DNA of 64,000 nucleotides, from assembly GCA_038049695.1 (NCBI GenBank), contig CP142454.1, positions 15,446,501-15,510,500 on the forward strand, in the 5' to 3' direction. The position numbers and the translations under genes are program-made. Shown piece after piece: positions 1 through 29,401 of the stretch (the first letter of the stretch is position 1; each line of letters opens with the position of its first letter). This DNA is from Cinnamomum chago (taxonomy: Eukaryota; Streptophyta; Magnoliopsida; Laurales; Lauraceae). The notes beneath the pieces are model-generated. The model was not told where the DNA came from, ran no database searches, and saw only the letters and a list, made by a program, of their open reading frames with translations.

Positions 1-524
1 AAAATTTACATTTCAGACAAGCCTTATCATTTTTCTCGAATTTAAAGGATTTTAAAAAAATATTATAATTTGTTTACATGACATTGGGCTGGGTTAAATT
101 GGATGCCCAAACTGATTTGGACCGAACCACACCTTTTCACCCGTTGCCAAAGACATTGTGATATTTGAAAAACCATGGACAAAGTTCAATTCGTAGTCCC
201 GCGGACTACTGTTATTTTTTTTTTTAATTATAAAATTTTGGAAAAGGAAAGAAAAGAAAAAATAAAAATAAAAATAAAAATAAAACAAATACAACAAAAG
301 CCAGCTCTCATTCCTCATTTCTTCCCTTCTTACCTTTTCTTTCTCTGACCACTGCAGCAGCAGATACAGAAGCAAGAAAAAAAAAAAACCTCTGAGACAC
401 ACAGCACAGAGAGCAGAGAGAGAAGAAGAACAGATTGAGATAGAAATAGAAACCCTAGAAAAAACTCTCTCTCTTCTCTTCTTCTTCTTCTTCTTTCTTC
501 TTCTTCTTCTTCATCTCATCATCA
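1..524 (+). promoter_or_regulatory. Upstream region and 5' leader of the auxilin-like gene
   Basis: No gene is visible here. The stretch holds an A-rich tract (about 238-290) and, just before the start codon, a purine-rich segment followed by a CT-rich run of CTT triplets (about 470-515). CT-rich microsatellites are common in plant 5' leaders, so this is probably the transcribed leader of the gene starting at 525. I see no convincing TATA box, and the exact transcription start cannot be read from sequence. Confidence 0.5.
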
Positions 525-3500
525 ATGGCGGATTTTCATCATCCTCTCTTCACCAAGAGGTCCTCTGCAACTCTCTCCAAGAAACCTACAATCTCGGACG
601 GACGAAACGGCTACAACGATGTCTTCGGAGGCCCTCCAAAGTTCTCCGACCCTCGGATCGACGACTACACCGAGATTTTCGGCAACTTCTACGCACACCG
701 ACCTCCGCCGTCGATCCCGGTCCTCGACTTCCCCGGCGACGGCTCCGAAGACTTCTCCGTCGACATTCGCAACCCCAATTTCGACTACTCGGAGGTTTTC
801 GGCGGTTTCGGCAGCGCCGGAGACTTTGCCGTCTCCTTCGATGAGATGTTCGCGGCGAAAAAAACCTCCGGAGAGTTCAGGTGTGTGTTCTCTGTTGATG
901 TATGGCTTTTGTTAAGGTTTTTGTTGTGAGGCTGGAGAGTTGAGTCTGTTATTAGTTAGTTCTAGGGCTTGGAGGTGTTTGATTTTGATTTCTTTCTGTT
1001 TTTCTGGTTTTTTTTCTTCAGTTTTCTCTTGATGTATTATGCTTGCTTTTTCTGTTTTCATCTCTGGCTTTGTTTTCCTTGTTTGGTGGTGGTGGACTAG
1101 CATGATATTTTTCTTGTAGTAGTAGAAAGCAAAAACCTTGTTGCAACTCTCATTTGTACTTTATTGATTACTAAAATGGTAATCCAAACCGTCTAGATGG
1201 CGAGGTTCATCACATATAGAGAGTACGCCGAAAATCATGCTGGTTTCATTACCAGGAGGTGTTTCAGCGGCTGAATTTGGGCATTTGATGCTGTTTTGAT
1301 AACCATTTGTTTGAGGGGCTCTGATTGGATGGTTAGGATCACATGATGGGTCTATTTTTGACCAATCTCATGGGATCCACTATTTTAAAGGTCTAGATAA
1401 GAGTTTGGATTAATCGGCGCAGCAGCGTTTTTCTTTGTGGAAGGTTATTAACATTACAGTTGGTTTGTTTGGTAGGTTTGATTGAAAGGATAGGATGTGG
1501 TTTCTATAAACTTTATTTTTATATTATATAAAACTTTTTTTCCAAGTTTTGATGGGCTCTGTATGTGGATGAAAAAGAGTGATAATGAAGCTGATATTAC
1601 AATGGCCGACTTTACAAGACATCAACAGTTTCCTCTCAATGTTCCTAAAGCTGTTATTTTACATATATTAGTTGTGGAATTTGGAAATTTATGCACATTC
1701 GATTTGGGATTATTGATAGCACTTTGAGTTGAGTTGGAAGGATATTAGTTTCCATTATAATTTCCTTTCTGCGGGTGCATGGTAATGGTACTTTGCCAGG
1801 CATGAGAAATGACTAAAGTACGTTTTAGAAATATTCCTTGGGTATGTGAACTTTTTAATGAGCCATATAAACAGAAATATCATATAATGATGAATCAGGT
1901 GAAGTTTTCCTTACGCTGAGATGTGATATGATGTAATTATTGTGGGGGAAAAAGTAATGAGGAGTTTGATTATAGCTGCTTGCTGATATGGAAACAAGTA
2001 GAATAATGACCTATGAGTGCGAAAAAAAAACCTGAGAGATGAAATGATAAATGTTAAAAGAACATGATTCATGCACTGAATCCATTGGATGCATCTGTTT
2101 GGATGTGCTCTCGCTACAAGTTATCATTGGATCATGTATCCTTGGTGTAAGACATGTTCATCCTTACCATCCAAAAAAGAGACAGTCATATTTAAATTGT
2201 AGAAAATGGAAATTTACTATAAGGATCTTTCCCAACTCTGTCGTTAGTGGCCCCTGCCAAAACGATCATTGCCAATGCCAGTTTTGATTGTTACTGTTGT
2301 TACTATCATCATCGTCATCGTCATCATTATTATTATACTGGTGAAGTTATAATGACTTGGTTGAGAAGAGGAGTAATATGTACAAGGAAATGCAATAAAC
2401 AGAAAGGGAAAGATATCTCGGATTCCTCTTTGATGAAGAAATCCCACAAATAAAAATTTGCATTCTTTATGGAAAATCAATAAATCTAGTGCTACCCGTA
2501 CCTTGTCCTCCGCATTTTTGGTCAAACATTCAGCAGCAGCGATTCGAATGCACTTACTGAATAGTGAACACGGTTTCATATATGCAAATTGCATGCAATA
2601 ACTGGGTCCTCGTCGATGGAAACTCTTAATCTGCATATAAATGCTTCCCATTCGAATTATATAGGTTGGCCAGTCTGGGGTCCCAATCTTAGAGGCATCT
2701 ATTGAATTCTTTTAACTACAGTGGTCCTAGGACTGTGATTAGTGATTACATATTGAAATTGTACGACATTCACTAAAATGGTGGGTTGTTGTCATATATT
2801 TATTTGACAACCTTCCGATGGTTGAGGATTTTTGCTCTCACATTTGAAGTGTTTTTTTTTTTCTTTTTCTTAGAATGACATAAATGCACATGCTCATGCA
2901 CGCACATGCGCACACAACATTGGGTTCCCCTGTTACATGCTTGGATGCTCATTTAACCATTCATCCGATGGAAACATCCCAAACAAAGTTCCAACGTGGC
3001 TTTCAGCTCTCAGAGTACGATTTGTCCTTCGTGATGGTTGCTCATGGGCATTTGTGAATTAATTGCATCAAAGTTTGTCAGCAATACTAGATGATATGTA
3101 AGAAGTGTTACAAAAAAAGCGTCATGACTAGCCCTTAATGATCTTATCTTTATTCTTCGTTCATCTAAAGTTCCATGGCTGTTAGTAGAATCATGGTTTT
3201 AAAGGGTCCCTAGTCTGCTTTCCAATATTCATTTTTCACTTGTCATTGACGGATTCATTATGAAATGAATCCCATTTGAGGCCCACTTTCCCATTTATTC
3301 TTTTTTGAAAGGTTTAGGTCATTTTACAACATAGTTGTCAATGTTTTGGCTGGAACGTTCCCCAATTGGCCGGACCCGGAGCAAAATAACCCCCTGAAAG
3401 ATTCCAGCCTCACTTGCCGCTCATGCCAGTCATTTGGGGCACAATACCAACCCCAATTCTAGCCCATTTTGGATGAAATGGAATGATCCCCCCTGAAAGT

Positions 3501-6500
3501 CTCATTTTGTCATGTTTATTAATTAGTTTTAATAAGTTCACATGTTTCATGCTTTCATTCATACATAGTGAAACTAAAAATGGTCAATTGTAGAGTGTAG
3601 TTTAATTTAAATGATGTAAGCATGCATTTTTAGTATTATTTTAGCATTCTACTTTTATTTTTTCAATGTTACTTAGGTATTCTTTTAGTTTTTCATTTTT
3701 CACACTTCTTTTTTAGCACACGACACTGGAATTGATCGGAATGCCGGAACGTTCAACTATAGGGCCAAACCGGAATGGAACTTAATACTATGCTTTACAA
3801 TGGATCATAATCCTTGTTGTCCTTATATTGTATTTATAAATAGTTTGTATCAAAATTTACATTTATTATGCTTTACACTTACCTTCGCTAGCCACGTCCC
3901 ATAGTTTTACTCTGTGCATGTGGATAGGAGGGTTTCCATCTGCCCCTAGGGAGTTCCTCGGGCTCAGGGCCAAAGGCTCCTAGGTTGGGCTAGGTGGGAG
4001 ATACCTTGAGTTATAAAAAAAAATAAAAAAATAAAAAAATCTTTTATTACACCACAGCCTTTTTCTAGTAAATAATCGAGTACGCAATTTTTACTGCTTC
4101 AAGATCTAAATAATCTTAAAGAAACTTGAAGGCAACCAGTTCATCTATCATGCAGATTTAAATCCTCGTCATAACTTAATTTTGAAATCACATCTTGTAG
4201 TAAAAATACCACCTTTTTTCGCATTTGTTGTTCCACTTGCCACGTGTATTTTACCTAGAAAGGTTATTTAATGCAATCCCTGGTACATAAACATCATGTT
4301 AATTGCAGAGGTTGCAATAGTTGTTTCAGATTACACCATTTAAATGTATCAGGAAAACATTTTATTCTTGAATATTAAAACTTTTCCTCTGTTTGTTCCT
4401 TTCTTATTTTCTTTTATGGCTTGTTATAACTACTTCCTTTTTGTTTGTTCACTAGTTCTCTTTTGTTTGTTCTTTATTTTCTTTTGTAGGAGACCAACAG
4501 AAAAAGATTCCCACCAGAAGGCATCACCAGTTGTCTCCAGAGTTTCATCAAAGGAGCGCGATATTGATTCTCTTGCTTCTTCTGAAAAGAACAGTTCCCC
4601 ATCAAATGGGCCTCACCATTATGATGGTGCAAAGCAATTCAATGTGTCATATAATAAGACAAACCAAGGAGGCAAAGATGATTCAATAACTAGGACAACA
4701 CATATAGCTCAACTCCATGAGGTTTCTGGATTTACTTATGTAATTGATACATGCTTCCCTTCACAAATGACTGGATCTGACAAACACCCGCCTCAGAAAA
4801 GTGGTGATCTCGGTCTTGACTTAAATTCAAATGGGGCAATAAAGGATGAAAATGATTATAAGGCAGATAAGAAACAACTTGAAAACAATGGTTCTGCAGC
4901 TGTGAGTGACCATTTACAGAATTTTGGTCACCTGATGTCCAATGGAGATAAATTTCATCCTGGGAAGGTATTTTTAACTGTATCTGAAATCAATCTCCGA
5001 ACGCAGCCCTCTCGAGTTCCACCCCCGTCAAGACCGCCACCAAAACTGGTTGTTAAGAAGGGGGATTCCAAGAGTACATTGGGTGCAACCATGAAAGCTT
5101 ATCCAGATGAAGCATATAGGGACAATTCACGGACAAAAGATCGAGCTTATCTCCTAAGGGCCGTCTCTGAAACTCATGCACGTGAAGATACTGCAATGGA
5201 CAGTTCATTCCCTTGCTTCGATGTCGAGGTAGATGCTAGTTCAGCTGCTGCTGCTTCTGCAGCTGCCATGAAAGAAGCAATGGAGAAAGCTGAAGCAAGG
5301 ATAAAGAGTGCAAAACAACTAATGGAAAGAAAACGAGACAATATTCAAAACCGTACGAAGCTGGGGCTAAATGAAAACAGAAAAGGAAAGGAAAGGAGGG
5401 AGGCTAAAATTGCTCAAGAAAACAACAAAATGGAGATGAATCAGGAAATATTTGAAACAGAGAATGGTGAAAAAGATTCCTTTACAGGAGATCAGAGGCA
5501 TAAAAACCTAAGAGCAAATATAGGTCCAGATGAGGGATATATAGAAATAGCTAAAGAGGCTATAGAGAAATGGCAACGGAAGGAGTGTGGAGCAACTTCG
5601 GAGTCCCATAAAAAGGAGGGAGCAGGTGCATGGAAAGCACAAAAACAGTTCTATGAGCTGGTAGAAGATGACACTTTCAAAGTAGCTGAGTTGCCTGCAA
5701 AGGCCAATGATGGTAAACTAAATGAGAAGAATGCTTTTGGAGAGACTATCGGGCTTGATAAGAAAGAGAAATCAAGGGAACTAAAAGAGGCCTTTGAATG
5801 GGAAAAGAATGATAGGAAATTGAATGTTGCCACTAAAGATGTTAATGAGAAGAAATTAGAAACAGGTAAAGAACAGGAAGAATATGCGAAAAAAATTGAT
5901 GCTTGTGAACAGGAAGAAAATGAGAAGAAAATAAAAGAAGCACAAGTGGAAGAAAATGATAAGAAACTAAAGGCAACACAAGAGGCTCGTGAGAGGGATG
6001 AAATTGAGAAGAGATTGAAAGTAGCACTAGAAGCTCTTGAGCGGGAAGTGAGTGAGAAGAAACTTAAAGAAGCATGTGAGGCTTTTGAATGGGAAGAAAA
6101 TGAGAAGAGAATAAAAGCAGCCCAAGAGGCTCATGAGCAGGAAGAAAATGAGAGGAGAATTAGAAAAGCAGCACAAGAAGCTCGTGAGCGAGAGGAAAAT
6201 GAGAAGATAATGAAAGCAGCACAAGCAGCTCGTGAGCGGGAAGAAAATGAGAAGAAAAGAAAGGCAGAACAAGAGGCTCATGAGCGGAAAGAAAATGAAA
6301 AGAGAATAAAGGCAGAGCAAGAGGCCCGTGAGTGGGAAGAAAATGAGAAGAAATTAAAGGCAGAGCAAGAGGCTCGTGAGCGGGAAGAAAATGAGAAGAA
6401 ATTAAAAGCAGCCCAAGAGGCTCGGGAGCGGGAAGAAATTGAGCAGAAACTGAAAGCAGCTCAAGAGGCCCGGGAGCGGGAAGAAAATGAGCAGAAACTG

Positions 6501-9500
6501 AAGGCCGCTCAAGAGTCCCGGGAGCAGGAAGAAAATGAGAAGAAACTGAAGGCCGCTCAAGAGGCCCGGGAGCAGGAAGAAAATGAGAAGAAACTGAAGG
6601 CAGCTCAAGAGGCCCGGGAGCGGGAAGAAAATGAGAAGAAACTGAAAGCAGCTCAAGAGGCCTGGGAGCGGGAAGAAAATGAGAAGAAACTGAAGGCAGC
6701 TCAAGAGGCCCGGGAGCGGGAAGAAAATGAGAAGAAACTGAAAGCAGCTCAAGAGGTCCGGGAGCGGGAAGAAAATGAGAAGAAATTGAAAGCGGCTCAA
6801 GAGGCTCAGGAGCGGGAAGAAAATGAGAAGAAACTGAAAGCGGCTCAAGAGGCTCAGGAGCGGGAAGAAAATTACAAGAGAAGAATAGAAGGTTATGTAT
6901 ATGAACACGAAGACAAGAAGAAGACGCAAGCCACTGCAGAAGTCCAGGACTCGGAGTATCATAAGAAGCTGGAAGCAGAGGAGAAAAGCAAGAAAAAATT
7001 AGAAGCACAACAAGAGGCCTGTGCACTGGAAGAAAATGAGAAGAAAGTAACAGCACCTCAAGACGCTCATGAGTATGAGGAGAAACTGAAAGCAGTTAAA
7101 GGAGCCTCTAAGCAGGGGGAAAATGTGAAGACAGACATGTTTGAGCTTAAAGAAAACTATAAGAAACTTAGCAGAGCTCAAGATTCCAGTACACATGAAG
7201 AGAATGAAAGGAAGCTGACAGCAACTCAAGTGGAATCGATGCAAGATGAAACTGAGAAACAGAAAACTACTCAACAGGCTTCCCAGCAGGAAGAAGAGAG
7301 TGTGAAGAAAACAAAAGAGGCTGAAGAGGCCTGTCTACAGGATAGCATCAATGTGAAACTGAGAGTAGCTAAAGAGGCAATTGGGTGTGAACTTAATGAG
7401 AGGAACACGGAGGCATCTCAAGGTAATGTGAAACTTAGAATAGCTAAAGATATAATTGGGTGTGAATGTAATGAGAGGGACACAAAGGCATCTCAAGGTT
7501 CCAGTGAATCAGGAAAAATCAAGCAGAAGAATGAGAGAGGAGGAAATGAGAAGAATATCAGTGAAGCTGATGTGGCTGTTGATGGGGAAGAAAGCAAAAA
7601 TCAATCCAAAACAACTCAGGCAGTCTTCCAGTGGCTTGAAAATGTCAGGAAATTGAAAGCAGCTCAGCGGGCTCTTGTGTTGGAAGAGAGAGAGAATGTA
7701 GCAAAAACAACTCCGGTGGTTTCACTGAGTCAAATTACAGAACAAAAAGAGAAAAATGCTAATGAAACCTGCAAAATAGAAGAAAAGGAAAGAGCCAGGA
7801 TGCAGAGAGAAAAAGAGCTGGAAATGGAGCGAGCAAGAAAATTAGAAGAAGAGAGAGAACGGGAAAGGGAAAGAGAAAAGGACAGAATTGCTGTTGAAAG
7901 AGCGACCCGTGAAGCTCGTGATAGGACATCTGTGGAAGCCCGAGAAAGGGCAGAAAGAATTGCTGTGGAGAGAGCTACTGCAGAAGCTCGACAAAGAGCA
8001 ATGGCAGAGGCTCGAGAAAAAGCAGAGAAGGCTTCAGCAGAAGCTCGTGAACGTTCCTTAGCTGAAAAGGCTTCTATGGAAGCTAGACTTAGGCTTGAGC
8101 GTGCTGCTGTAGAGAGAGCAACTGCGGAGGCTCGGGAACGTGCTGTAGAAAGAGCAATGGCTGAAAGGGCTGCTTCAGAGGCAAGAGAACGAGCAGAGAG
8201 ATCTGGTACTAAGGCGGATGGAGGAATGAGGCAAAGCTCTTCGTTTTCTGTGAGTAAAATGATCTTCAGATATACTCTACTTTTCTTTGTTACTTGGTTA
8301 GTATAGTTTTGGCATCGATGCCTGCATGCTAACTGGATAGGGATCAATGGCAGGATGTAAATGACATGGCACGTGACTCACAAATATGGGCTGAGGGTGA
8401 ATCAGCCAAAAGGTGTAAAGCTAGGTTAGAGAGGCATCAACGAACAGTCGAACGTGCGGTATGCATGTTGTTTATTTTTAGTGTTATTTGCATGTTTTTG
8501 ACAATTTGTTCCCTTTTGGCATGTTATGTTATGTTTTCCTGGGGATGATTTTTTTTTTTTAATTTTAAAATTTTGATTTGCTATTCAATTCTTGTTGAGC
8601 ATGGAAGTTTCCCATCCTTGATCTAAGGATCAGCGCTAGTCTCTTCAGACATTGAGCATGTACTTCCACTGCCTGCATTTTGCAGTCTAGAATGTTGATC
8701 TGTGGGGCCTGCCATTGGAATAGACTTATGCCCCCACAATATTTTGATGGAAGATCCTAGGCCAGCCATTAATTGTTACCCTTTTACAATTATTTTTTTC
8801 TGGAAAGTATTTTTTCAATTACAGTGTACCTAGGTGTCTTTCATTTTAGCCGATGAAAGGGTTACAAGGTTATAGTTTATTTTTGGGCCATGTTCTTACT
8901 ATGGTGGGCCCATCATTTATCAATGGAATAGAATGTGTAACATTAGCACCACTTGCACAAAGAGGTGGTCCAGCCAAACTCTGAAGGCAGTTTGGGGATT
9001 GGTGGAAAGATAGAATTGTCATCTCCTTTCAAAATGGTGGATATTTGGGGTTGAGAAATGATTCTCTTTGGAGGTGATTGATTGCTTCCCATTGTGATCA
9101 TGAGCTATGATGCCCATATACGGCATGGATACAGCAAGGACACACTATGGACATAATAGGGACACGGATTTTACACACAAAAAGTGAAGTATCGGATACG
9201 ATACGACATGATATGTTGGCCATTTTGAAGTATCCATGCATCATAGATCATGAGGGATATGTACAGTCGCATGATACAAATCCTCATGTTCGTGGGCAAA
9301 TATTTCCTCCTTTGATGAGGAGTCTTCTAAGGTGGATATGGTGCTTTTGAAGAGGGTGAGCGTCATGGTGGGTCCTTGGGGTAGATTCAAGTTTTTGGAA
9401 GGATGATTGGATTGAGATTGGTACATTAGGCTCTTTGTTTCTGGGCTAAGATTCACTGGTTGGTAACTGGTTTGAGGTATTGAAGGGCCAAGCAGTGTTG

Positions 9501-12348
9501 GTTTGAGTTATTGAAGGGCCAAGCAGTGTGGAGTTTTTCTTTAAAGAATCTAGACACAATTTGAAGGAGAATATGCACCTGCACTAGCTCTTCTTACTTT
9601 TTTTCGTTGGAGCGACCAACCTGACATGCGAATCTGGAAATGTAGTCCTTGAAAGCTCCATTTCAAGTTTTTCTGGAAGACTTGTGCTCCTATCTTGGAC
9701 ATTTATCTGCCTTGTTTACATTGTGGGATGGATTTTGCGGCTGACGTAATCTCTCCACAGTTGATAATCTTAGGAGAGAGTTCATTTCATCTTCTCAAAA
9801 TCCACTCAGTGCTCTCTTTGGTATGAGGATCTCGAGATCACCTTCTCACCATTGCAGCTTTACAAGATGAATTTGGAAAAAAAAAACGAGAAAATTTATT
9901 GCAGTGCAGAGTTTCTTTGAGTTTACCGTTGCCTGCATAATTCACTTCTAGGCTGGGGATCTCACCTGTTTCTGGAAGGGGGGATATTCGTATTTGAATT
10001 GCTTCCCTATGCTATCTTGTGGTCTATCAACAAGGAATATCAAAACTTTTGAGGGCAAGGAATCAGAGATGATGATGGTTATATGAGATAGTTGTTCTCA
10101 AGTTGGGGAATGGGTCTCAACTAGTCTAGCAGATTTTTAAATTGGCAATGTTGTTACAGTTACCTGAAATCTTAAATGCAGGATCTTAAGTGAAGAGAAG
10201 CCAAAAGGAAGAAAGTTGCTTCAACACACACACAGTGCTTAAGGTATTAAAACTCAATGTGGATGGGATGCTGTGCAGTAACTGGGATCCAGCAGGAGTT
10301 GCTGGAATTCTTTTCAATGGCTTTTATGAAGTGGGTGCTCTTGGCTAGAAAGGCTTGATGTTATTTATTGTTGATTTTCAAGGGCCATAGATTGTAAAGA
10401 GTGGTTCATCTAATACCATCAAATAGGCTAAAATGGGAATGAAGCTTCATGGAAGTTTAAGTTTCATTATCAATGAGATTAAGGTCCTTTCTAGCCTCAT
10501 CAACATTGAGTTCCATCATACGGTGAGAGGGGCCATGCATGTGGCAGGCTTCTTGGTTGAGGTTATTAATAGGTCAAGGATGCTGTGGGAATCCCGGCGT
10601 AATTTATATATATATATGTTATATTTTGTATGTTGGTCCTTGTTATTTCCCATTGTGTTGTCTTTTGAGGCAGCATAGCTGTCTTTTACCGTCATATTCT
10701 TCATTTTAGAATAAATACACTGAAACTTCTCAGATAGTTCCTCTTTAACCCATGGTATGATTTTGTTGATTGGAATCATGGTGAGTGAGCTCGTGCATTT
10801 TTTTCTCAATTTCAGGCAAAAGCTCTTGCAGAGAAGAATAGGCGTGACGTCGTAGCTCAAAGAGAGCAGGCAGAGAGAAATGTAAAAATCTAGTTCATGC
10901 AGTGAAGAATTTTGAAAATTATTTGTCACCCCAAAATACATAATTCATTTTGCTGATTGTCTTGGATCTTTGCAGAGATTAGCAGAAACTCTGGATGCTG
11001 ATGTCAGAAGGTGGTCAAATGGAAAAGAAGGGAACTTACGGGCCTTACTTTCGACACTCCAATATGTATGTGCAATCTGTTACATTGAAGTTACCTTAGC
11101 ATATTAGCATGATTAAAATTTAGATTTAGATTTGATGGGAAAAATGCTTTGATGACGAATTTCTTAAAATTTTCTCCACTGGTTTATGTTTTCATTGGTA
11201 AGACAATACTCAAATGTTTTATAAGATGGTGGTATGGCAACAAAGAATACTGCTTTTATCCAAAAAATTATTGTTGTCCATACTTCAAATTTCATGAGAT
11301 GTTTGTGGGTGACTTTCTCCACTAAGAATATGGATTTTTAGTGGAAAATTACAATTAAAAAATCGAAGCCCAATTCTGATTTTTATTAGCCAAATACCAT
11401 CTGATAAAGAGTATGATCGTTGTTTGTTCATTGGCAGATCCTAGGACCTGAGAGTGGTTGGCAGCCGGTTCCACTGACAGATGTTATTACGTCCGCTGCT
11501 GTAAAGAAAGCTTACAGGAAAGCGACTCTTTGTGTTCATCCTGACAAAGTACAGCAGAGGGGTGCCAACATTCAGCAGAAGTACATATGCGAGAAGGTTT
11601 TTGATTTGCTAAAGGTGCGTTAGCTGGCTTTTCTGGTTCCTTTAAATGTGTCTTCTAAATCGGTTCATAATTACCTCTTACATAACAACCAATACTTGCA
11701 TATAAATCTGTGTGGTCATGGAGAATGAATGCATGCAAGCACAATTCACAGTTATAGCAGCAATGCGTGCTTCCTTGTCCTTGCCCCCTGACGTTACCTT
11801 CTTTTTCACTGAGAGAATAGGTCATGTGAAAAAGAAAATCCCATGATTAGAGATTTAATTTTATATAAAATCTTTAAGGCTAAAATATCAGTTCTGCCCT
11901 TTTTTCCCCTCAATTTTTCTTAAAAAGTTTTTTTCATGTTGAAATCAGTAATTTATTTCTGAATGGTTTGTCTTGAAAAGTATTGTTCGTGGTTTACACA
12001 TTCTCAATTATGCTTCTCCCTCAATACCATCAGTTTATTCTTTTATAGAGTAATGATGGATATAGATATTGTGTGGTGATAACGATGATATGACCAGCAC
12101 CGGTTTATCCCACCAAGAGCAGGCTTATTTTTCCTGTTCCTTTTCTATTCCTCAGCATACAATTAGGTTGTTTCATCATCGTTTTGCATGCTTAATGCTT
12201 TTAATGTTTGACTTTATATAACAATAAAGCCTTTTGAGAGTTTACTGCGCAACTCATGGAGAAACACTTGGGAAATAACCTCTCTTTGCTTGCTCTATCT
12301 TATTATCTTCAGGAGGCTTGGAACAGGTTCAACTCAGAAGAACGCTAG
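525..12348 (+). CDS. AUL1: Auxilin-like J-domain protein (AUXILIN-LIKE family), 7 exons, 1529 aa
   Basis: Exons: 525-880, 4490-8249, 8354-8458, 10816-10881, 10976-11065, 11438-11614, 12313-12348; every junction is GT-AG and in frame. Auxilins recruit Hsc70 to strip clathrin coats from vesicles in the cytosol. The N-terminus (1-118) has family motifs DVFGGPPKF and SEVFGGF. Residues 119-1372, in one giant exon, are disordered and then highly charged, with a proline patch ([12 protein letters not shown]), a 20-unit repeat (594-910) and Arg/Glu/Ala-rich coiled coil. Exons 3-5 carry the conserved linker ([24 protein letters not shown]). Exon 6 is the J-domain core, with the HPD triad at 1493-1495 ([10 protein letters not shown]), and the protein ends FNSEER as in the family. 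ATG 525 is chosen because it starts the conserved N-terminus. Residue 119 is rebuilt across a 3.6-kb intron, which could hide a small exon. Family assignment is firm; the AUL1 number is by resemblance only. Confidence 0.93.
3330..3792. mobile_element. hAT-like miniature element, 463 bp, in AUL intron 1
   Basis: The element begins CATAGTTGTCAATG and ends with an imperfect inverted copy (AATACTATG). The flanks are TTTTACAA on the left and CTTTACAA on the right, a 7/8 match of the 8-bp duplication expected of hAT transposons. It shares terminal and subterminal words (GGAACGTTCC, CGGAATG) with the element at 25937-26359. No coding capacity. Confidence 0.65.
3885..4044 (+). mobile_element. 5'-truncated tRNA-derived SINE
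   Basis: The 3' half matches the complete SINE at 50194-50438: both have CTCAGGGCCAA, then GGGCT, then GATACCTT followed by a TTATAAAAAA tail. The tRNA-like head with A and B boxes is missing or too diverged to see. It ends in an A-rich tail at about 4016-4044. It lies in AUL intron 1. Confidence 0.6.
5913..6863 (+). repeat. Coding minisatellite: 20 units of 48 bp (16 aa) in AUL
   Basis: The consensus unit is [16 protein letters not shown]. There are one 12-residue unit, eighteen 16-residue units and one 17-residue unit, encoding residues 594-910. The units toward the 3' end (from about 6370) are nearly identical in DNA while the 5' units are diverged, so the array seems to have grown recently at its 3' side. 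Alternating Glu and Lys/Arg four residues apart fits a single alpha-helix or long coiled coil. A 16-residue period is not a heptad multiple. Confidence 0.95.
7350..7499 (+). repeat. Direct 75-bp coding duplication in AUL
   Basis: Two adjacent 75-bp copies (7350-7424 and 7425-7499) encode 25 residues each, both starting NVKLR and ending ASQG. They differ at several positions but keep frame. This is a second, independent in-frame duplication inside the same giant exon. Confidence 0.9.
9105..9246. mobile_element. hAT-type MITE, 142 bp, in AUL intron 3
   Basis: Terminal inverted repeats CTATGATGC and GCATCATAG are flanked by an exact 8-bp target duplication, ATCATGAG, on both sides. The same element (131 bp, also with an exact 8-bp duplication) sits at 22622-22752. 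Shared internal words include ACGGCATGGATAC and GAAGTATCGRATACGATACG. The 8-bp duplication is the hAT hallmark; there is no coding capacity. Confidence 0.88.
9480..10640 (+). mobile_element. L1-type LINE remnant with RNase H domain, in AUL intron 3
   Basis: Broken + strand frames read like the C-terminal part of a plant L1 LINE. Around 9620-9730 is a reverse-transcriptase zinc-binding-like segment (IWKCSP, then [11 protein letters not shown]). Around 10240-10310 is an RNase H start (LKLNVDGML, then [12 protein letters not shown]), and around 10510-10570 a degenerate RNase H end (REANxVAD-like). Many stops and frameshifts make it dead. Confidence 0.65.
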
Positions 12349-12678
12349 CAGCTCTTTGGCTTTGGAAGATTTTACTTTGTACTGTATTTTTGTTTTTTTT
12401 CCTTCTTTTTGCTCGGCAGCATTGATATATTTGTAATGCAGGCATCATTGTCATTTTATCTGTAATGTGGCTCCAAGAAATCATTGCAGCTGCATGAACT
12501 AGTATCATCAATTGAATATCAGAAAAAAAAAAAAGGTAGATTGCCATTAAGTAAACATGCTAAAATCCATACTAAGTGTCATTCTCTCATTCCATTTTCC
12601 TCTCTCTCGCACACCACTAACCTATAACTTAATATATAGATCTAAACCCTACACCACCAATTATGGTAACCAAACACT
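12349..12678. other. Convergent 3' ends of AUL and OTC
   Basis: The 330 bp between the two stop codons must hold both 3' UTRs and both polyadenylation sites. No separate gene is visible. An A-rich run lies at about 12522-12535. Confidence 0.6.

Positions 12679-29401
<16,723 letters not shown>

Noticed and set aside
94..402. 102-residue minus open frame upstream of AUL
   Set aside because: Low-complexity Phe/Tyr/Leu product from A-rich DNA; no homology recognised and no paired features.
2244..2651. 135-residue minus open frame in AUL intron 1
   Set aside because: Includes a Met/Thr/Ile run from a CAT/CAC-rich repeat; no family resemblance.
5913..6863. Regular 48-bp repeats resembling a CRISPR array at first sight
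   Set aside because: There are no unique spacers, the units are contiguous and codon-periodic, and the host is a plant nucleus.
6160..7056. 298-residue minus-strand open frame (and others at 6027-6320, 6402-6962, 7730-8347)
   Set aside because: They are antisense shadows of the AUL repeat and coiled-coil exon; their Leu/Pro/Ser/Phe repeats just mirror the 48-bp unit, and no splice or start context supports them.
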